Part shown: one piece after another, positions 43,281-52,603 of the stretch | Layout of the letters: every line of letters starts with the position of its first letter | Numbering within the stretch: the first letter of the stretch is position 1 | Assembly (NCBI RefSeq): GCF_001957125.1 | Contig: NZ_MPHJ01000006.1 | Location: 186,001-250,000 of the forward strand | Length of the DNA stretch: 64,000 bases | Reading direction: 5' to 3' | Source: Shewanella sp. UCD-KL12 | GTDB lineage: Bacteria; Pseudomonadota; Gammaproteobacteria; Enterobacterales; Shewanellaceae | The notes under the pieces: generated by a model | Seen by the model: only the letters and a program-made list of their open reading frames with translations | Databases searched by the model: none | Told to the model about the DNA's origin: nothing | Made by a program: the position numbers and the translations under genes

Positions 43281-44399
43281 TTAAAGTACAACCATGTCAT
43301 TACGATGAACTACGGCATCACCATAATCGTAACCGAGTAAAGATTCGATATTGTCAGAGTGCTCACCGGCAATTTTAAGCAGATCTTTAGCGCTGTAACG
43401 GCTCATGCCTCTCGCATACTCCTTGCCATCACTGTCGATTAGCTGCAGCGTCGCTCCGCGTTCAAACTCGCCAAGCACCTTGATAATCCCTTTTGAAAGT
43501 AAGCTACGACCTTTTTGCGTAACGGCATTAACCGCCCCACTATCTAGCACTAACTTACCTTTGGTCGCTCTTCCCGCTAAGATCCACTGTTTACGGCTTT
43601 CTAATGGATTTTCCAAAGCGGTAAAATGTGTACCTACTGGCTCTTTGTGCACCGATTTTTGAATAACTTGTGGGTGATGGCCTGAAGCGATGACCACTTC
43701 AACACCTGCTCTACGCGCAATATCAGCCGCTTCGAGTTTTGTCGCCATTCCACCTGTGCCTAGACCTGACACAGCACCACCAGCTAACTGACGCAAGCTG
43801 TCATCAATATTAACCACTTGCTTAATTAGCTTTGCATCTGGATTTGAGCGGGGATCGGCATCGAATAAACCTTGCTGATCGGTAAGTAAAATTAATAAGT
43901 CAGCATCACAAAGCAGTGCAGCACGAGCAGAAAGGTTGTCGTTATCACCGACCTTAATTTCGTTAGTCGCTACAGCATCATTCTCATTGATGATAGGAAT
44001 AATTCCCTGAGCGAGCAGCGCATTGAGCGAATCTCTTGCATTAAGGTAGCGTTCGCGATCATGCAGGTCGGCGCGAGTCAGCAAAAGCTGCCCGACATGG
44101 AGTCCATAAATACTAAAAAGTTGTGACCAAGCAAGGATTAACTGACTTTGACCTACAGCTGCTAACAGCTGCTTATTGGCTACCGTATCGGGAAGTGAGG
44201 GGTAACCAAGGTGCTCGCGACCAGCTGCGATAGCCCCCGATGTACACAAAACAACTTCAACGCCGGCTTTCATCAACGCCGCCATCTGTCTTGCTAACTC
44301 AACCATATGTGCTTTATCTAGCTGTTTACTGCCAGAGGTTAATACACTCGTTCCCAACTTTACCACTACGCGGCGGTAACCAATCTCACTTAATTTCAT
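43281..44399 (-). CDS. proB: Glutamate 5-kinase
   Basis: 372 residues from the ATG at 44399 ([21 protein letters not shown]); another ATG lies two codons upstream at 44405. The long open frame above that is not family sequence. The amino-acid-kinase core has [35 protein letters not shown] and [17 protein letters not shown]-terminal PUA domain follows. It phosphorylates glutamate and is normally feedback-inhibited by proline. Confidence 0.97.
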   Translation of the reverse strand: MKLSEIGYRRVVVKLGTSVLTSGSKQLDKAHMVELARQMAALMKAGVEVVLCTSGAIAAGREHLGYPSLPDTVANKQLLAAVGQSQLILAWSQLFSIYGLHVGQLLLTRADLHDRERYLNARDSLNALLAQGIIPIINENDAVATNEIKVGDNDNLSARAALLCDADLLILLTDQQGLFDADPRSNPDAKLIKQVVNIDDSLRQLAGGAVSGLGTGGMATKLEAADIARRAGVEVVIASGHHPQVIQKSVHKEPVGTHFTALENPLESRKQWILAGRATKGKLVLDSGAVNAVTQKGRSLLSKGIIKVLGEFERGATLQLIDSDGKEYARGMSRYSAKDLLKIAGEHSDNIESLLGYDYGDAVVHRNDMVVL

Positions 44400-44510
44400 T
44401 GTCATTATATAAAACAGAGCCGAACTTAGCGTTATACCCAATCCTGACGGCAAATGGTAGTAAGCAGGTAAAAAGAAGCGTTAAATAGATCAAATTATGA
44501 ATAAAAGCCA

Positions 44511-44537
44511 AAATAAAAGGCCATACACTGTATGACC
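44511..44537 (-). terminator. Terminator of the purine permease gene
   Basis: GG-CATAC pairs with GTATG-CC, with one mismatched position, followed by CCTTTTATTTT on the minus strand. Confidence 0.65.
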
Positions 44538-44608
44538 TTATATTTGCACTAATTAATAGTATCCAATATTCACTTTATTAATCTCATAGCTAAGGCAAGT
44601 TTAGCTCA

Positions 44609-45898
44609 TTAGCCATAGATAAATTTACCAATAAACAGGCCTGCCAATACTATGACCCCTAAGCTCAAATCTTTATAACGGCCACACATCAGTTTAATCA
44701 CAGCGTAAGAGATAAAGCCCATCGCGATCCCTGTTGCAATTGAAAATGTCAGAGGCATCAATATGCATACCACGACAACGGGAGCAGCTTCTGTCAAGTC
44801 TTCCCACTCCACATGCACTAAGCCTGACATCATTAAAATCGCCACATAAAACAAGGTGCCAGCAGTTGCATAAGCAGGGACCATTCCTGCAAGCGGCGAA
44901 ATAAACAATGCGAGTAAGAAAAGCAAACCAACCACTACTGCGGTTAACCCTGTCCTGCCACCAGCACTAACTCCCGCCGTTGACTCGACATAACTTGTTG
45001 TTGTTGATGTCCCCAGCATAGCGCCAGCAATAGTCGCTGTACTATCAGCGGTTAATGCGCGGTTTAATCTAGGTAGACGACCTTTATCATCGAGGAACCC
45101 ACCACGTTGAGCGACAGCAACTAAGGTGCCAGAGGTATCAAATAGATCGACAAACAAAAAAGCAAACACAACTGATAGCATGCTAATTTCAAGTACGCTA
45201 GAGAGATCCATCTTCATAAACGTCGGCATGATAGATGGGGGCAGTGACACCACACCTTGATATTGAACATCGCCAAACAGTAGTCCAAGCATAGTCACAG
45301 CAAGGATGCTCACCACTACCGCAGACTTCATGCCGCGTTGCACCATAGCGATAATCAAGAAAAAACCAACTGCCGCCATCACTGCTGGAAATGCCGTGAT
45401 ATCCCCCATAGTCACTAAAGTTGCAGGGCTAGCAACTACTATTCCCGCACTTTTCAGGCCAATAAGTGCTAAAAACAGGCCGATACCCGCTGCAATACCT
45501 AGCCTTAATGACATAGGAATACTGTTTACAATCCATTCCCTGATCCGTACCAAAGAGAGTATAAGGAAACAGATCCCCGACAAGAATACCGCACCTAGTG
45601 CCGTTTCCCAGCTATACCCCATCTCGCCAACAACGGTATAAGTAAAAAATGCGTTGAGTCCCATACCAGGCGCAAGGGCTATCGGATAGTTAGCCACTAT
45701 CCCCATAATTAAACAGCCAATAGCAGCAGCAAGACATGTCGCGACGAAAACCGCTCCATGATCCATCCCTGCATCAGCAAGCATCATAGGGTTCACAAAA
45801 ATGATATATGCCATCGTCAGGAATGTAGTCAGGCCAGCAACAGCCTCCTGTTTTAACGATGTTTGATGCTCTTTAAGCTTAAATAGTTTTTCTAACAT
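44609..45898 (-). CDS. NCS2-family purine permease (AzgA/GhxP type)
   Basis: 429 residues with about 12-14 membrane helices. Family blocks are TFLTMAYIIFVNPMML near residue 28, APGMGLNAFFTYTVV near 75, LFVDLFDTSGTLVAVAQ and STTTSYVESTAGVSAGGRTGLT. The FDTSGT motif and length place it in the AzgA-like branch, which transports adenine, guanine or hypoxanthine by proton symport. Exact specificity is not readable. It is monocistronic; no purine riboswitch is visible upstream. Confidence 0.92.
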   Translation of the reverse strand: MLEKLFKLKEHQTSLKQEAVAGLTTFLTMAYIIFVNPMMLADAGMDHGAVFVATCLAAAIGCLIMGIVANYPIALAPGMGLNAFFTYTVVGEMGYSWETALGAVFLSGICFLILSLVRIREWIVNSIPMSLRLGIAAGIGLFLALIGLKSAGIVVASPATLVTMGDITAFPAVMAAVGFFLIIAMVQRGMKSAVVVSILAVTMLGLLFGDVQYQGVVSLPPSIMPTFMKMDLSSVLEISMLSVVFAFLFVDLFDTSGTLVAVAQRGGFLDDKGRLPRLNRALTADSTATIAGAMLGTSTTTSYVESTAGVSAGGRTGLTAVVVGLLFLLALFISPLAGMVPAYATAGTLFYVAILMMSGLVHVEWEDLTEAAPVVVVCILMPLTFSIATGIAMGFISYAVIKLMCGRYKDLSLGVIVLAGLFIGKFIYG

Positions 45899-46109
45899 GG
45901 ACCCCAGTTCCTTAGTTATTTTTATGTTGGAACAATCGTTCTGCAGTTACCGATTAGTATTATTCTAAGTAGTACAGAATCGAAAGATGCAAACCGTAAC
46001 ACATGTTCACAATTGCGGCAGATTATAGGGTGTTTGATTTAGCGAGGCTATAGAAGAGGGACCAAGGAGTGTCAGCTGTAAAGGATACTGTTTTTTACTT
46101 TAAAAAAAG

Positions 46110-46136
46110 CAAAAAAAAACCTGCTCAATGAGCAGG
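46110..46136 (-). terminator. Terminator of sORF unit 1
   Basis: CCTGCTC-AAT-GAGCAGG hairpin followed by nine T on the minus strand. The same hairpin closes unit 2. Confidence 0.92.
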
Positions 46137-46363
46137 TAAAGACTAATTCAAGTGTTCCAAAAGGAAAGAGTTTCCGCGCTAACAGTTACACTGGTGTATC
46201 GATTCACTTTGCAGAGTCAATCAATACACGACTTGAGTCAAAACATCCCAAAAGGGATAAGGGTCGATAGATGGAAACTAGCTTGCTATCACAAGGGGTT
46301 AGTTTGATGATAGAAGGGGCAGTAAACCCTTTTGATCTTTAACAAGATCACCTTAAAGGAAGG

Positions 46364-46462
46364 TTAGCCCTTGAAGGTCATTGCGTACAAGCCGCCACGT
46401 AAAGAATCGGTACAAAACCAAGTGTTCTGCCAATAAACGTGCTGCATTCCGGTATAAGACAT
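46364..46462 (-). CDS. Conserved 32-residue small protein, copy 1
   Basis: MSYTGMQHVYWQ followed by NTWFCTDSLRGGLYAMTFKG. ATG start with AGGAG 8 bases upstream. I recognise no family. Copy 2 has the same length, 28 of 32 identical residues and no indel. Of the ten differing codons six are synonymous, whereas the surrounding DNA has diverged with indels. That pattern supports translation. It is aromatic, with one cysteine and no membrane helix, so it is not a typical type I toxin. A longer overlapping frame (46353-46547) is broken by a stop in copy 2. Confidence 0.75.
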   Translation of the reverse strand: MSYTGMQHVYWQNTWFCTDSLRGGLYAMTFKG

Positions 46463-46642
46463 AATCAATACTCCTAAACAAAGTTGTAATAAATACTCTA
46501 GTCACACTTACTATCATGCTATCTGAAACAGATAGATTTAGAGTCAACTTGTCGCTCGATTCCTTGGAGAGTTATCCATCCTGGATAGACTTAGAGGTGG
46601 AAGGCGTCATTGCCTAACCAACGAGAGAGATTATATTTAAAC

Positions 46643-46657
46643 TGTAATTAAATTACA
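46643..46657. promoter_or_regulatory. Perfect HexR-like palindrome upstream of sORF unit 1
   Basis: TGTAATTAAATTACA, a 15-base perfect palindrome about 50 bases upstream of the leader block. It matches the HexR consensus I recall for Shewanella (TGTAAT-N3-ATTACA). HexR is the KDPG-responsive regulator of central carbon metabolism. Confidence 0.6.
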
Positions 46658-46704
46658 AGATTTTTCTTCAAAAACATTAAAGCAGCTAATTAACGGTCAC
46701 TTTA

Positions 46705-46719
46705 GGTAATTTTACTACA
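46705..46719. promoter_or_regulatory. Second HexR-like site of unit 1
   Basis: TGTAGTAAAATTACC on the minus strand, one mismatch to the palindrome. An equivalent site lies at the same relative place in unit 2. Confidence 0.45.
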
Positions 46720-46876
46720 TAATTTTACGTTGAATATAATCAAAATTAACTATGACACTAAAAGTTAACACCAATAGCTATAAAGAAACTGGCATAAACC
46801 AACAGAACAAGACGCAATGGAGAGGTGCCTGCAAGCGCACTAGCCTAAACAGCTATATGCCATAGAGAAAGTAAAA

Positions 46877-46906
46877 CAAAAAAAATGCCTGCTCAATGAG
46901 CAGGCA
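46877..46906 (-). terminator. Terminator of sORF unit 2
   Basis: TGCCTGCTC-AAT-GAGCAGGCA hairpin followed by T7 on the minus strand. It has one more base pair on each side than in unit 1, with the outer pair matched. Confidence 0.92.
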
Positions 46907-47128
46907 ACGACTAATTTCAAGCGTTCCAAATGGAAAGAGTTTCCGCGCTAGCAGTTACAATGGTTTATCAATCAGAGATTCAATTTAAATTGAACCACTT
47001 ACCAATAAACCTCTTGAGTCTAAGCATCCCAAAGGGATTAAGGTTGATGGATGGTAACTAGATAGCAATCAAATCAATAAGAGTTAATCGCAGGGTAGTC
47101 AGCCCTAAAACTTGAACAATAAGGAGGG

Positions 47129-47227
47129 TTAGCCCTTAAAGGTCATTGGGTACAAACCGCCACGCAAAGTATCAGTACAAAACCAAGTAGTTTGCCAATA
47201 GACGTGCTGTATTCCGGTATAAGACAT
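47129..47227 (-). CDS. Conserved 32-residue small protein, copy 2
   Basis: MSYTGIQHVYWQ followed by TTWFCTDTLRGGLYPMTFKG. ATG start with AGGAG at 8 bases, as in copy 1. It differs from copy 1 at Met6Ile, Asn13Thr, Ser20Thr and Ala27Pro only. Codons 9, 12, 18, 21, 24 and 30 differ synonymously. Function unknown. A further HexR-like sequence (TGTAATAAAATTACT, 47249-47263) lies 22 bases before the start codon. Confidence 0.75.
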   Translation of the reverse strand: MSYTGIQHVYWQTTWFCTDTLRGGLYPMTFKG

Positions 47228-47432
47228 AGTCAATACTCCTAGATAAGTTGTAATAAAATTACTCTAAACTTAAGTACTAGCTTTCAAACTTTAATCATAT
47301 GAAAACAGGTTAAACCTAAGCTGAGTCAACTTGTCGCTCGATTCCTTGGAGAATTATCCTTCCTGGATAGACTTTCTCAGTTAGACATATCGTATAAACA
47401 GTGCCTAATCGATGAGTGTCATTATAGATAAA

Positions 47433-47447
47433 TGTAGTTTTATTACA
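47433..47447. promoter_or_regulatory. HexR-like palindrome upstream of sORF unit 2
   Basis: TGTAGTTTTATTACA, matching TGTARTWWWAYTACA. It is at the equivalent position to the perfect site of unit 1. Confidence 0.5.
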
Positions 47448-47506
47448 AGCTTTATTTGATTTAGATTAATAAAACTTAGCTATATCGGCTTGATGATTGA
47501 ATTTAG

Positions 47507-47521
47507 CGTAATTTTACTACA
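47507..47521. promoter_or_regulatory. Second HexR-like site of unit 2
   Basis: CGTAATTTTACTACA on the plus strand, one mismatch from the motif. It is the counterpart of 46705-46719. Confidence 0.4.
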
Positions 47522-47663
47522 AAACTAAGGGTTTTACGTATATAAAATTAGCTGTTTAGTCTAAATAGAGATATATAAAACACGATTTTGATCGACACTT
47601 TTAACTGAGCAAGGGGGTAATAATTGAATCTAGCTCAGGAGCGAGATATGAATAGAGGTGAGG

Positions 47664-47757
47664 CAAAGCATAAAGCGGATGGCCTTCGGCGGCACTACTC
47701 GTTATATCGACGTGACAGCTCCCCACATTAGGCCCTTGGTTTTGCAGATTTATGACC
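47664..47757 (-). pseudogene. Aminopeptidase gene-tail fragment, outer copy
   Basis: This segment contains CATAAAGCGGATGGCCTTCG, GGCACTAC, TATATCGACGTGA and TTGGTTTTGCAGAT in the same order as the 3' end of the M17 aminopeptidase gene. It covers roughly 30 codons and has diverged. Confidence 0.75.
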
Positions 47758-47796
47758 ATAGTAGCCACACACCTTTATTGCTAATAGATACCTATC

Positions 47797-47952
47797 ATCT
47801 CTCTACTTGATCATGTACTAATATAAGCACACTAATATAAGTCCACTAAAGGCGTCGCTGTTGACGCCCCATAAAGCGGATGGCCTTCGGTGGCACTACT
47901 CGTTATATCGAGGTGATAGATTCTCACATTAGTTCATTGGTTTTGCAGGTGT
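47797..47952 (-). pseudogene. Aminopeptidase gene-tail fragment, inner copy
   Basis: It duplicates the last ~42 codons of the aminopeptidase gene plus a few bases past the stop and abuts the intact gene end. It has substitutions, a short internal repeat of CACTAATATAAG and in-frame stops, so it is a non-functional fragment. Confidence 0.85.
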
Positions 47953-47959
47953 GATCTCT

Positions 47960-49492
47960 CTACTTGGTCATGTACTTATATAAGCCCACTAAAGGCGTCG
48001 CTGTTGGCGACCCATAAAGCGGATGACCTTCGGTGGCACTACCTGCAATATCGACATGAGTAAACGACATTGGTTTTGCAGATGTCAGTCCATGTGCTTC
48101 TAGTCCTGATGCTTTTAACAGAAATGCTGCTGGATATTGGTGACCACGCGCCGTTACTGATGAGGGACCATTATTCGATGAGAGAATATCAGCAGCCCCT
48201 GAAGGGTCGACAATCTTGGCATAATCTTCACGACGTAATACAGACTGCTCAATAGGCTCTCCCCATGCATCAGCCTGCGCTGCAATACCTGCAGCAACAC
48301 CAGCCTGTTTTGCAACACTATTTTCAACGGTGGCTGTATAGCCCCCGAAACAGCGCACGACATGGCCAGTTAAGGTCGCCACAGAAAAGAGCTCAGGATT
48401 AACGGCCTTTTCAGCCTTAATACGTAAGTGAGACAGCAGATCAGCGAGCACTAGCCTGCCTTCAGCATCAGTATTACCAATTCTGACACGTACCCCAGCA
48501 TGGCTTGTAATGATCTCATCCGTAACAAAAGCCTCACTGCCTATGCTATTGCGAACTAACCCAAGTTCAGCGACTACACGAATCCCCTTAGGCTTAAGCA
48601 TAGAGATGGTTTTCATTAAACCAGCAACGGCTGCTGCCCCGCCTTTGTCGCGACTCATTCCAGCCATGCCACCAGCAACCTTGATATCTGCGCCACCGGT
48701 GTCATAAATAACGCCTTTTCCGGCATAAAAATAAGTGTGCTCAATTTCACCTTCGCCAACATACTCTACTTTTACAACGCGAGGCTGATGCCTAGAGACA
48801 GCAAAAGATGAACGCCCTACGGCACTCATTAGAGGATAGTCTCGCTCTAGTACATCTCTATCTTCTATTACACTTACTTTCAAACCTGAATCTTGGTACG
48901 CCGCTACACAGTAATCAGCAAATGCAGGCGCTGACATACGCTCAGGCTCAGTGCCACACAAATCTCTGGCTAAGATCCGACCCGCCTCTATCGCGTTCAA
49001 GCTTTGGCTAGCCTGAGTTGTATTAAACAAACCTATCGCTTCAAATGCAGGCTGTTCACCACTAGCTTCACGTCGTTCAAGTGCTTGCCAGAGCTCCTGT
49101 CCACATGCCAATGCAGCGACTTCAGTGGCAAAACCATAGCGTAAGTCATCACTTTTAGGCACAAACAGTAACGGCTTTTTGGCCCCCGCCTCTTTGGCTA
49201 TTTTAATACCCGCTCTTGCAGCTTCAGCAAAAACACGAACATCTTCAACATCATCTTGGCTATTTTTAACAGGAGAAATAATCAATCGCCCACCCGCTAA
49301 GCCTGGCGCAAATAACAAGGTCGATGTCTTACCTACTCGATGATCGATTTTAGCGCCATGATCGGCCAACAAGGCGACCTCATCAAAACCAGTGTGGGCG
49401 AGATCTGTGGCAACGACCACTAACGCATCCCAACCGCTACCTTCAAAGATTGCACTGTCATCAAATACATCAATAAAATTAACCTGGGCCAT
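47960..49492 (-). CDS. M17-family leucyl aminopeptidase
   Basis: 510 residues. The C-terminal catalytic domain has the metal-binding GKGVIYDTGGADIK and MSRDKGGAAAVAG and the M17 signature NTDAEGRLVLADLL near residue 340. The sequence around CGTEPERMSAPAF resembles the NPEPL1-like branch more than classical PepA. It releases N-terminal amino acids in the cytoplasm. It is divergent from pepD, which suggests a shared peptide-turnover role. Its 3' end is duplicated twice downstream. Confidence 0.93.
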   Translation of the reverse strand: MAQVNFIDVFDDSAIFEGSGWDALVVVATDLAHTGFDEVALLADHGAKIDHRVGKTSTLLFAPGLAGGRLIISPVKNSQDDVEDVRVFAEAARAGIKIAKEAGAKKPLLFVPKSDDLRYGFATEVAALACGQELWQALERREASGEQPAFEAIGLFNTTQASQSLNAIEAGRILARDLCGTEPERMSAPAFADYCVAAYQDSGLKVSVIEDRDVLERDYPLMSAVGRSSFAVSRHQPRVVKVEYVGEGEIEHTYFYAGKGVIYDTGGADIKVAGGMAGMSRDKGGAAAVAGLMKTISMLKPKGIRVVAELGLVRNSIGSEAFVTDEIITSHAGVRVRIGNTDAEGRLVLADLLSHLRIKAEKAVNPELFSVATLTGHVVRCFGGYTATVENSVAKQAGVAAGIAAQADAWGEPIEQSVLRREDYAKIVDPSGAADILSSNNGPSSVTARGHQYPAAFLLKASGLEAHGLTSAKPMSFTHVDIAGSATEGHPLYGSPTATPLVGLYKYMTK

Positions 49493-49784
49493 GAACTTTC
49501 CTTTCGCTTGTGTGATCGTATTACTTCATAAACAAACTCACTCACTAAACAGGTAAACCCTGCAAAATCAGTAGGTTTGTAACGAGTACAATTATAATTA
49601 TTAAATTTATTGGCTAGCATTATTAACTTAACTTAAGCCTATGCCAAGTGCTTATCGATTTTTGATGGAAACTTTGTATTCCACCCTTTACATTCGCTCC
49701 TACTGAGTAAGATAAACTTGCAATTAAGCTGTGATAGAATGCTGTCAAATTTAGCCTCAAGTTGAAATTTAAGGGGAGTTACCC

Positions 49785-51245
49785 GTGACAGCATTAAGCC
49801 AATTACAACCTCAAGCACTGTGGCAGTGGTTCGAGCAGATCTGTGCTATTCCGCACCCATCAAAGCATGAGCAAGCACTGAGTGAGTACATTCAGGCTTG
49901 GGCCAAAGATAAGCAACTCGAACTTGTTGAAGATAAGGTCGGCAACCTAATCATAAAGAAAGGTGCAACTGCGGGCATGGAAAACCGTAAAACGGTTGCT
50001 CTACAAGCCCATATCGATATGGTTCCACAAAAGAATGCTGATAAAGAGCATGATTTTGAGAAAGACCCAATTGAACCATACGTTGATGGTGAATGGGTCA
50101 AGGCCCGAGGCACGACACTTGGTGCTGATAACGGTATAGGTATGGCTTCAGCCTTGGCTGTACTTGGCAGTGATGATATTGCTCATGGCCCACTTGAAGT
50201 GCTGTTAACCATAGATGAAGAAGCTGGCATGACGGGTGCTTTCGGCCTTGAAGCTGGCTACCTAGATGCTGATATTCTTATCAATACTGACTCTGAGCAG
50301 GAAGGTGAGATCTACATGGGCTGTGCTGGCGGTGTTGATGCACAGATCAGCGTACCTATGGTTTGGCAAGCACCAGAGCAAACAAACTCAACTTACACCT
50401 TAACGCTTTCGGGATTAAAAGGCGGCCACTCAGGTGTCAATATTCACATGGGCCGTGGTAATGCCAACAAGCTGTTAGCACGCTTTCTGTTTAACCATGC
50501 CGATGAGTTAGCCATTGAGCTCACTAACTTCACTGGCGGTTCTCTGCGCAATGCTATTCCACGCGAAGCTTCAGTCAGCTTTATGCTGCCATCAGAAAAT
50601 GTCACAAAACTTGAAACATTGGCAAAAGCGTTCCAACTACTCGTAAGAGAAGAGCTAGCAATTGCAGATCCAGGAATGGAATTTGTGTTAACCGAAGTTC
50701 CAGCAGCCAAACAAGTGATGAGCGAAGATGCTCAAAACACCTTAATCGACCTACTTAATGCCTGTCCAAATGGCGTTATCCGTATGAGTGATGAGGTTGA
50801 AGGTGTCACAGAGACATCATTAAACCTTGGTGTTATCAGCACAGAAGCTGAGAGCGTTGAAGTGCTATGTTTAATTCGTTCACTGATTGATTCAGGCCGT
50901 GATGAAGTCGAAAGTGTACTAACTTCACTGTCTAACTTGGCTGGTTGTGAAGTAGAGTTTAGCGGCGCTTACCCTGGGTGGAAACCAGATAACAGCTCGC
51001 CTGTTATGGCTCTGGTACGTGAAACTTACGAAAGCATCTACCATAAAGATCCTGTGATCATGGTCATCCATGCAGGTCTTGAATGTGGTTTATTTAAGAA
51101 ACCTTACCCTGAAATGGATATGGTATCGATTGGCCCAACCATTCGTTACCCACACAGTCCAGATGAGAAGGTACTGATTGAAACTGTAGGTCAATACTAC
51201 ACTCTACTGCTTGCTATTTTGGAGCGCACTCCAGAGAAAGATTAA
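49785..51245 (+). CDS. pepD: Cytosolic aminoacyl-histidine (Xaa-His) dipeptidase, M20C family
   Basis: 486 residues from a GTG with AGGGGAG about 6 bases upstream. Metal-site motifs are ALQAHIDMVPQK, TLGADNGIGMASALAVL, LLTIDEEAGMTGAFGL and INTDSEQEG. The inserted dimerisation domain lies around 190-380, and the HAGLECGLFKKPYP block holds the last ligands. It hydrolyses a broad range of dipeptides. Its length equals E. coli PepD within a residue or so. Confidence 0.97.
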   Translation: MTALSQLQPQALWQWFEQICAIPHPSKHEQALSEYIQAWAKDKQLELVEDKVGNLIIKKGATAGMENRKTVALQAHIDMVPQKNADKEHDFEKDPIEPYVDGEWVKARGTTLGADNGIGMASALAVLGSDDIAHGPLEVLLTIDEEAGMTGAFGLEAGYLDADILINTDSEQEGEIYMGCAGGVDAQISVPMVWQAPEQTNSTYTLTLSGLKGGHSGVNIHMGRGNANKLLARFLFNHADELAIELTNFTGGSLRNAIPREASVSFMLPSENVTKLETLAKAFQLLVREELAIADPGMEFVLTEVPAAKQVMSEDAQNTLIDLLNACPNGVIRMSDEVEGVTETSLNLGVISTEAESVEVLCLIRSLIDSGRDEVESVLTSLSNLAGCEVEFSGAYPGWKPDNSSPVMALVRETYESIYHKDPVIMVIHAGLECGLFKKPYPEMDMVSIGPTIRYPHSPDEKVLIETVGQYYTLLLAILERTPEKD

Positions 51246-51365
51246 GCAAAATGCCGAGTTCCTAGGCTGCTAGGAACTCGAATCTCCTCCTCGCAGCTCA
51301 TGCGCTCTACTCCCTCTATTCGAAGCTATGTTCTAGTAAAACGAGTGATTTTTTAAACCGCTTCT

Positions 51366-52448
51366 TTAAAAGCCTAAGTCCATCTGTGACTCATTCACGG
51401 TATTTTCTTCAGTCTGCTGTACTTCAGCCTGACTCGCTAACCCTACACTGACCCCAAGCAAACGTATCCCTCTGCCCTGCTGTCGCTCTAGTGCTTGAGT
51501 CAATAAGTCATAAAATAACTTCACTGACATCTCATCTGATCTATGTTCAATCGTGGTCTGCTTGAAATCATTAAACTTAAGTTTTACCACCTGTTTATTG
51601 ATCTTTCTGTCTTTTGCACTGCGATTAACCCGAGAAGCAAGCTCCTGAATAAGCTGAGGCATTACCGAATGACACTGGTCTAAGGTATAGATATCTTTAG
51701 CTAGGGTCGTCTCGACACCCACAGACTTTCGTTCACGATGCGGCGATATACTGCGCTCATCTATACCTTGCGCCCGCTCAACTAAAACGGCACCAAACTT
51801 ACCAAAGCGCTTTATTAGCTCACTTTTAGGATAGTCTTGTAGATCACCACACGTTTTTAACCCGATATCTTCCAGCTTCTTGCCAGTCACTTTTCCTACA
51901 CCTGGGATCTTAGTTAAAGGTAACGTCTTAACAAATGGAGAGATCATATCTGGAGTTATCACATATTGGCCGTTAGGTTTATTTAAGTCCGAGGCTACCT
52001 TGGCGAGAAACTTTACCGGGGCAATGCCCGCTGATGCAGTTAAGCCTGTCAGCTCAAAAATTTCATCTCTAATCGCTGCGGCAATTAATGTTGCTGACCC
52101 CTTATGTTGAGTACAATCGGTAACATCAAGATAGGCTTCATCGAGGGATAGAGGCTCAATGAGGTCGGTATATCGGGAAAACACCTCACGGATCTGACTT
52201 GATACTTCTTTATAAACTGCCATTCGCCCAGGAACTAATATCAGATCAGGGCACAGTTTAAGTGCATAGCCAGACGCCATTGCCGAGCGTACACCAAATG
52301 CTCTTGCTTCATAGTTACAAGTGCTAATCACACCACGGCGATCACTTCGGCCACCGACGGCTATCGGTTTGCCTCGCAGCTCAGGAAAGTCACGCATCTC
52401 CACTGCAGCAAAGTAGCAGTCCATATCGATATGAATAATTTTTTTCAA
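51366..52448 (-). CDS. dinB: DNA polymerase IV
   Basis: 360 residues from the TTG at 52448 ([16 protein letters not shown]), as family alignment suggests; an in-frame TTG four codons earlier is possible. Y-family catalytic residues are in HIDMDCYF and [10 protein letters not shown], the helix-hairpin-helix is [13 protein letters not shown], and a little-finger domain follows. It performs error-prone translesion synthesis. It ends in a short Gln/Glu-rich tail. A LexA box lies about 70 bases upstream. Confidence 0.96.
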   Translation of the reverse strand: MKKIIHIDMDCYFAAVEMRDFPELRGKPIAVGGRSDRRGVISTCNYEARAFGVRSAMASGYALKLCPDLILVPGRMAVYKEVSSQIREVFSRYTDLIEPLSLDEAYLDVTDCTQHKGSATLIAAAIRDEIFELTGLTASAGIAPVKFLAKVASDLNKPNGQYVITPDMISPFVKTLPLTKIPGVGKVTGKKLEDIGLKTCGDLQDYPKSELIKRFGKFGAVLVERAQGIDERSISPHRERKSVGVETTLAKDIYTLDQCHSVMPQLIQELASRVNRSAKDRKINKQVVKLKFNDFKQTTIEHRSDEMSVKLFYDLLTQALERQQGRGIRLLGVSVGLASQAEVQQTEENTVNESQMDLGF

Positions 52449-52518
52449 ATTAGCTATCAAAACGTTTTTTTAAAACCAATGTCAAAAACCAAAGTAAAAG
52501 TAGTCCTCCCCATCACTA

Positions 52519-52538
52519 TACTGTATATAAAAACAGTA
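52519..52538. promoter_or_regulatory. LexA (SOS) box of dinB
   Basis: TACTGTATATAAAAACAGTA fits the gammaproteobacterial SOS box (TACTGTATATANAAACAGTA), with matched CTGT and ACAG arms 8 bases apart. Confidence 0.95.
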
Positions 52539-52603
52539 TCCAATAAAAACACCAATTTCTATGTCATTTGTTTGGAGTATCTCTTAGCGCTGAAGTAAAT
52601 CAT

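Larger units (their letters stand above)
46110..46592 (-). repeat. Tandem regulatory/sORF unit 1
   Basis: Downstream copy of a two-copy transcription unit. In 5'-3' order on the minus strand: a leader block (46592-46541) with the TATCC-AGGAT-GGATA hairpin and CCAAGGAATCGAGCGACAAG; a 32-codon ORF (46462-46364) with AGGAG; an untranslated stretch; a conserved 3' block (46190-46141) with TTCC-TTTT-GGAA; and a terminator. The corresponding parts of unit 2 are in the same order. Confidence 0.8.
46877..47378 (-). repeat. Tandem regulatory/sORF unit 2
   Basis: Upstream copy of the unit. Leader block at 47378-47323, with the hairpin loop changed from AGGAT to AGGAA while the stem is unchanged; 32-codon ORF at 47227-47129; conserved 3' block at about 46960-46907; terminator at 46906-46877. 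The leader block and ORF are much better conserved than the spacer parts. Confidence 0.8.

Noticed and set aside
46353..46547. 64-codon minus-strand ORF overlapping small protein copy 1
   Set aside because: The same frame in the duplicate unit contains a stop codon, while the 32-codon frame is preserved in both copies.
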